Source of the DNA: Candidatus Hodarchaeota archaeon
Lineage (GTDB): Archaea > Asgardarchaeota > Heimdallarchaeia > Hodarchaeales > YT1-057
NCBI GenBank assembly: GCA_016839955.1
Contig: JAEOTI010000390.1
Location: forward strand, 1 to 5,406
Reading direction: 5' to 3'
Length of the DNA stretch: 5,406 bases
Shown: piece by piece, positions 4,548 through 5,406 of the stretch
Numbering within the stretch: position 1 is the first letter of the stretch
Layout: each line of letters starts with the position of its first letter
Translations under genes and position numbers: made by a program
Notes under the pieces: generated by a model
Database searches by the model: none
What the model was told of the DNA's origin: nothing
What the model saw: only the letters and a program-made list of their open reading frames with translations

Positions 4548-5381
4548 TTACTCCCTCTTGCGTGTCGTAAGAGCTATTAATCCAAGAAATAGTGCTCCAC
4601 CAATTAGAAATAGAGTGTCAATGGAGTTTTCTTCGGAATCAGAGTCTAACAAACTTACTTCTGGATCATGTACTAAAGATTCTCCAAAGTAGTCATAGCT
4701 CAGATAGATTTCGTCATTTCCTTCCATATGGCTATAAACATTTACAGCAGAGTTATTGGCATCACCTTGCGCGGTGGATTTATATCCAAAAGAGCCTTGA
4801 CCAATTGTATATTGGTTTTGAGCTCTAGCTCGGACTTGTTTGTGGCCTGAAAACTGGATTTTAAATGCAAGTTTTACATTATTAGTTGTGTTATGCCATG
4901 TGTAATCATCAATAATAATGTCGAATTTCAGACGATCAGTCGCATTTGCATAAATGTGGTTTCTTAATTGGATATAAGGAGTATTATCATGAGTAAAATT
5001 GAAATGGACCGCCATAACTGTATCATTGATAGTTTCAACGTTAAATCCACTGAATGACCATGTTCCAGATGGAAAAGTTACCTGAGAGGATGCGTCTTTT
5101 GTATCATTTTGTGGTTGATACGCTCCATCGTCATCTACGTCCTCGAATTCGAACATGGAAACAAATTTCACTTTATATGCATCATTTTCATCGTCACCAA
5201 GAGCCCAAAAATGGTATTGAGGCACATTTCCAGCACTAGTTACCTTTACTACAAAATCTGGTGTGGAAATTACTGCCTGGCCAGCAGAATATTCATATTC
5301 GAGACCATTTGCTGATGCTGTACCTATTGGAGCTAGGAAAAGAACTGCTCCAACAATAATCATGAAGATTTTATATTTCAT
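4548..5381 (-). CDS. Exported membrane-anchored surface protein (paralogue 2)
   Basis: 277 residues. Signal peptide 1-24 (M-K-Y-K, hydrophobic core, cleavage after A-S-A at 22-24), ectodomain to about 253, one anchor helix (about 255-271), and the short basic tail T-T-R-K-R-E. It is about 46 residues shorter than its paralogue but collinear with it: G-Q-A-V-I-S-T (34-40), G-N-V-P-Q-Y (51-56), E-F-E-D then the Asp-rich loop (78-92), G-T-W-S-F-S (106-111), L-K-F-D-I-I-I-D (151-158), and Y-L-S-Y...V-H-D-P-E-V before the anchor. The loop at 81-92, D-V-D-D-D-G-A-Y-Q-P-Q-N, keeps Asp 1, 3, 5 and Gly 6 but has Asn instead of Glu at position 12, so calcium binding may be weaker. Six N-x-S/T sequons support surface exposure and glycosylation. 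GGAGG 8 nt upstream fixes the start. Function is unknown. The gene faces paralogue 1 across the gap and ends at a hairpin terminator. Confidence 0.8.
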   Translation of the reverse strand: MKYKIFMIIVGAVLFLAPIGTASANGLEYEYSAGQAVISTPDFVVKVTSAGNVPQYHFWALGDDENDAYKVKFVSMFEFEDVDDDGAYQPQNDTKDASSQVTFPSGTWSFSGFNVETINDTVMAVHFNFTHDNTPYIQLRNHIYANATDRLKFDIIIDDYTWHNTTNNVKLAFKIQFSGHKQVRARAQNQYTIGQGSFGYKSTAQGDANNSAVNVYSHMEGNDEIYLSYDYFGESLVHDPEVSLLDSDSEENSIDTLFLIGGALFLGLIALTTRKRE

Positions 5382-5389
5382 AATTCAAT

Positions 5390-5394
5390 CCTCC
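5390..5394 (-). promoter_or_regulatory. Strong Shine-Dalgarno of the second surface-protein gene
   Basis: GGAGG on the minus strand, 8 nt before the ATG at 5381, the same motif and spacing as in the paralogue. The promoter itself lies beyond the right edge of the window. Confidence 0.75.
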
Positions 5395-5406
5395 AAATCA
5401 TTTTAA

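Noticed and set aside
4592..5315. Three open frames on the plus strand (4592-4828, 5054-5239, 5109-5315)
   Set aside because: All are antisense to the second surface protein, whose signal peptide, anchor, Shine-Dalgarno and paralogue are convincing; two of them also overlap each other.

Overview
The window looks like AT-rich archaeal chromosome, most plausibly from an Asgard-type lineage (Heimdallarchaeia or similar). The evidence is an archaeal-style GGTGAGG Shine-Dalgarno, TATA-like boxes where expected, an ArsR-like winged helix fused to a multi-pass membrane domain, a small membrane protein with a C-terminal zinc ribbon, and sequon-rich exported proteins with one C-terminal membrane anchor. 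The lineage is inferred; no rRNA or other marker gene is present. No mobile element, CRISPR array, tRNA or rRNA was recognised.

Layout, left to right. (1) 1-339, minus: the first 113 residues of a glycoside hydrolase family 57 (GH57) protein that runs off the left edge. Its TATA-like box sits between the arms of a perfect 11-bp inverted repeat. (2) 564-1031 and 1070-1681, plus: two membrane-protein genes 38 bp apart, probably one transcription unit. The second is an internally duplicated four-helix protein with a zinc ribbon. (3) 1761-2678, minus: a winged-helix protein with five to six C-terminal membrane segments, convergent with the pair before it. A perfect 10-bp hairpin lies in the 79-bp gap. 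(4) 2679-2948: a divergent regulatory region holding at least four inverted repeats. (5) 2949-3920, plus: an exported, membrane-anchored surface protein with a canonical EF-hand-type calcium loop. (6) 3921-4547: a 627-bp stretch without genes, with terminator-like signals at both ends and one hairpin plus T-tract in the middle. (7) 4548-5381, minus: a second surface protein, clearly paralogous to the first and facing it, with the same GGAGG-8 nt-ATG start context.

Working picture (inference): a cell-envelope neighbourhood. Two related calcium-loop surface proteins converge on a shared gap. A membrane-tethered winged-helix protein is transcribed divergently from one of them and is the natural candidate to control it through the inverted repeats between them. 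The GH57 enzyme and the small membrane proteins have no obvious mechanistic link to the surface proteins. The least described elements are the paralogous surface-protein family and the winged-helix/membrane fusion.
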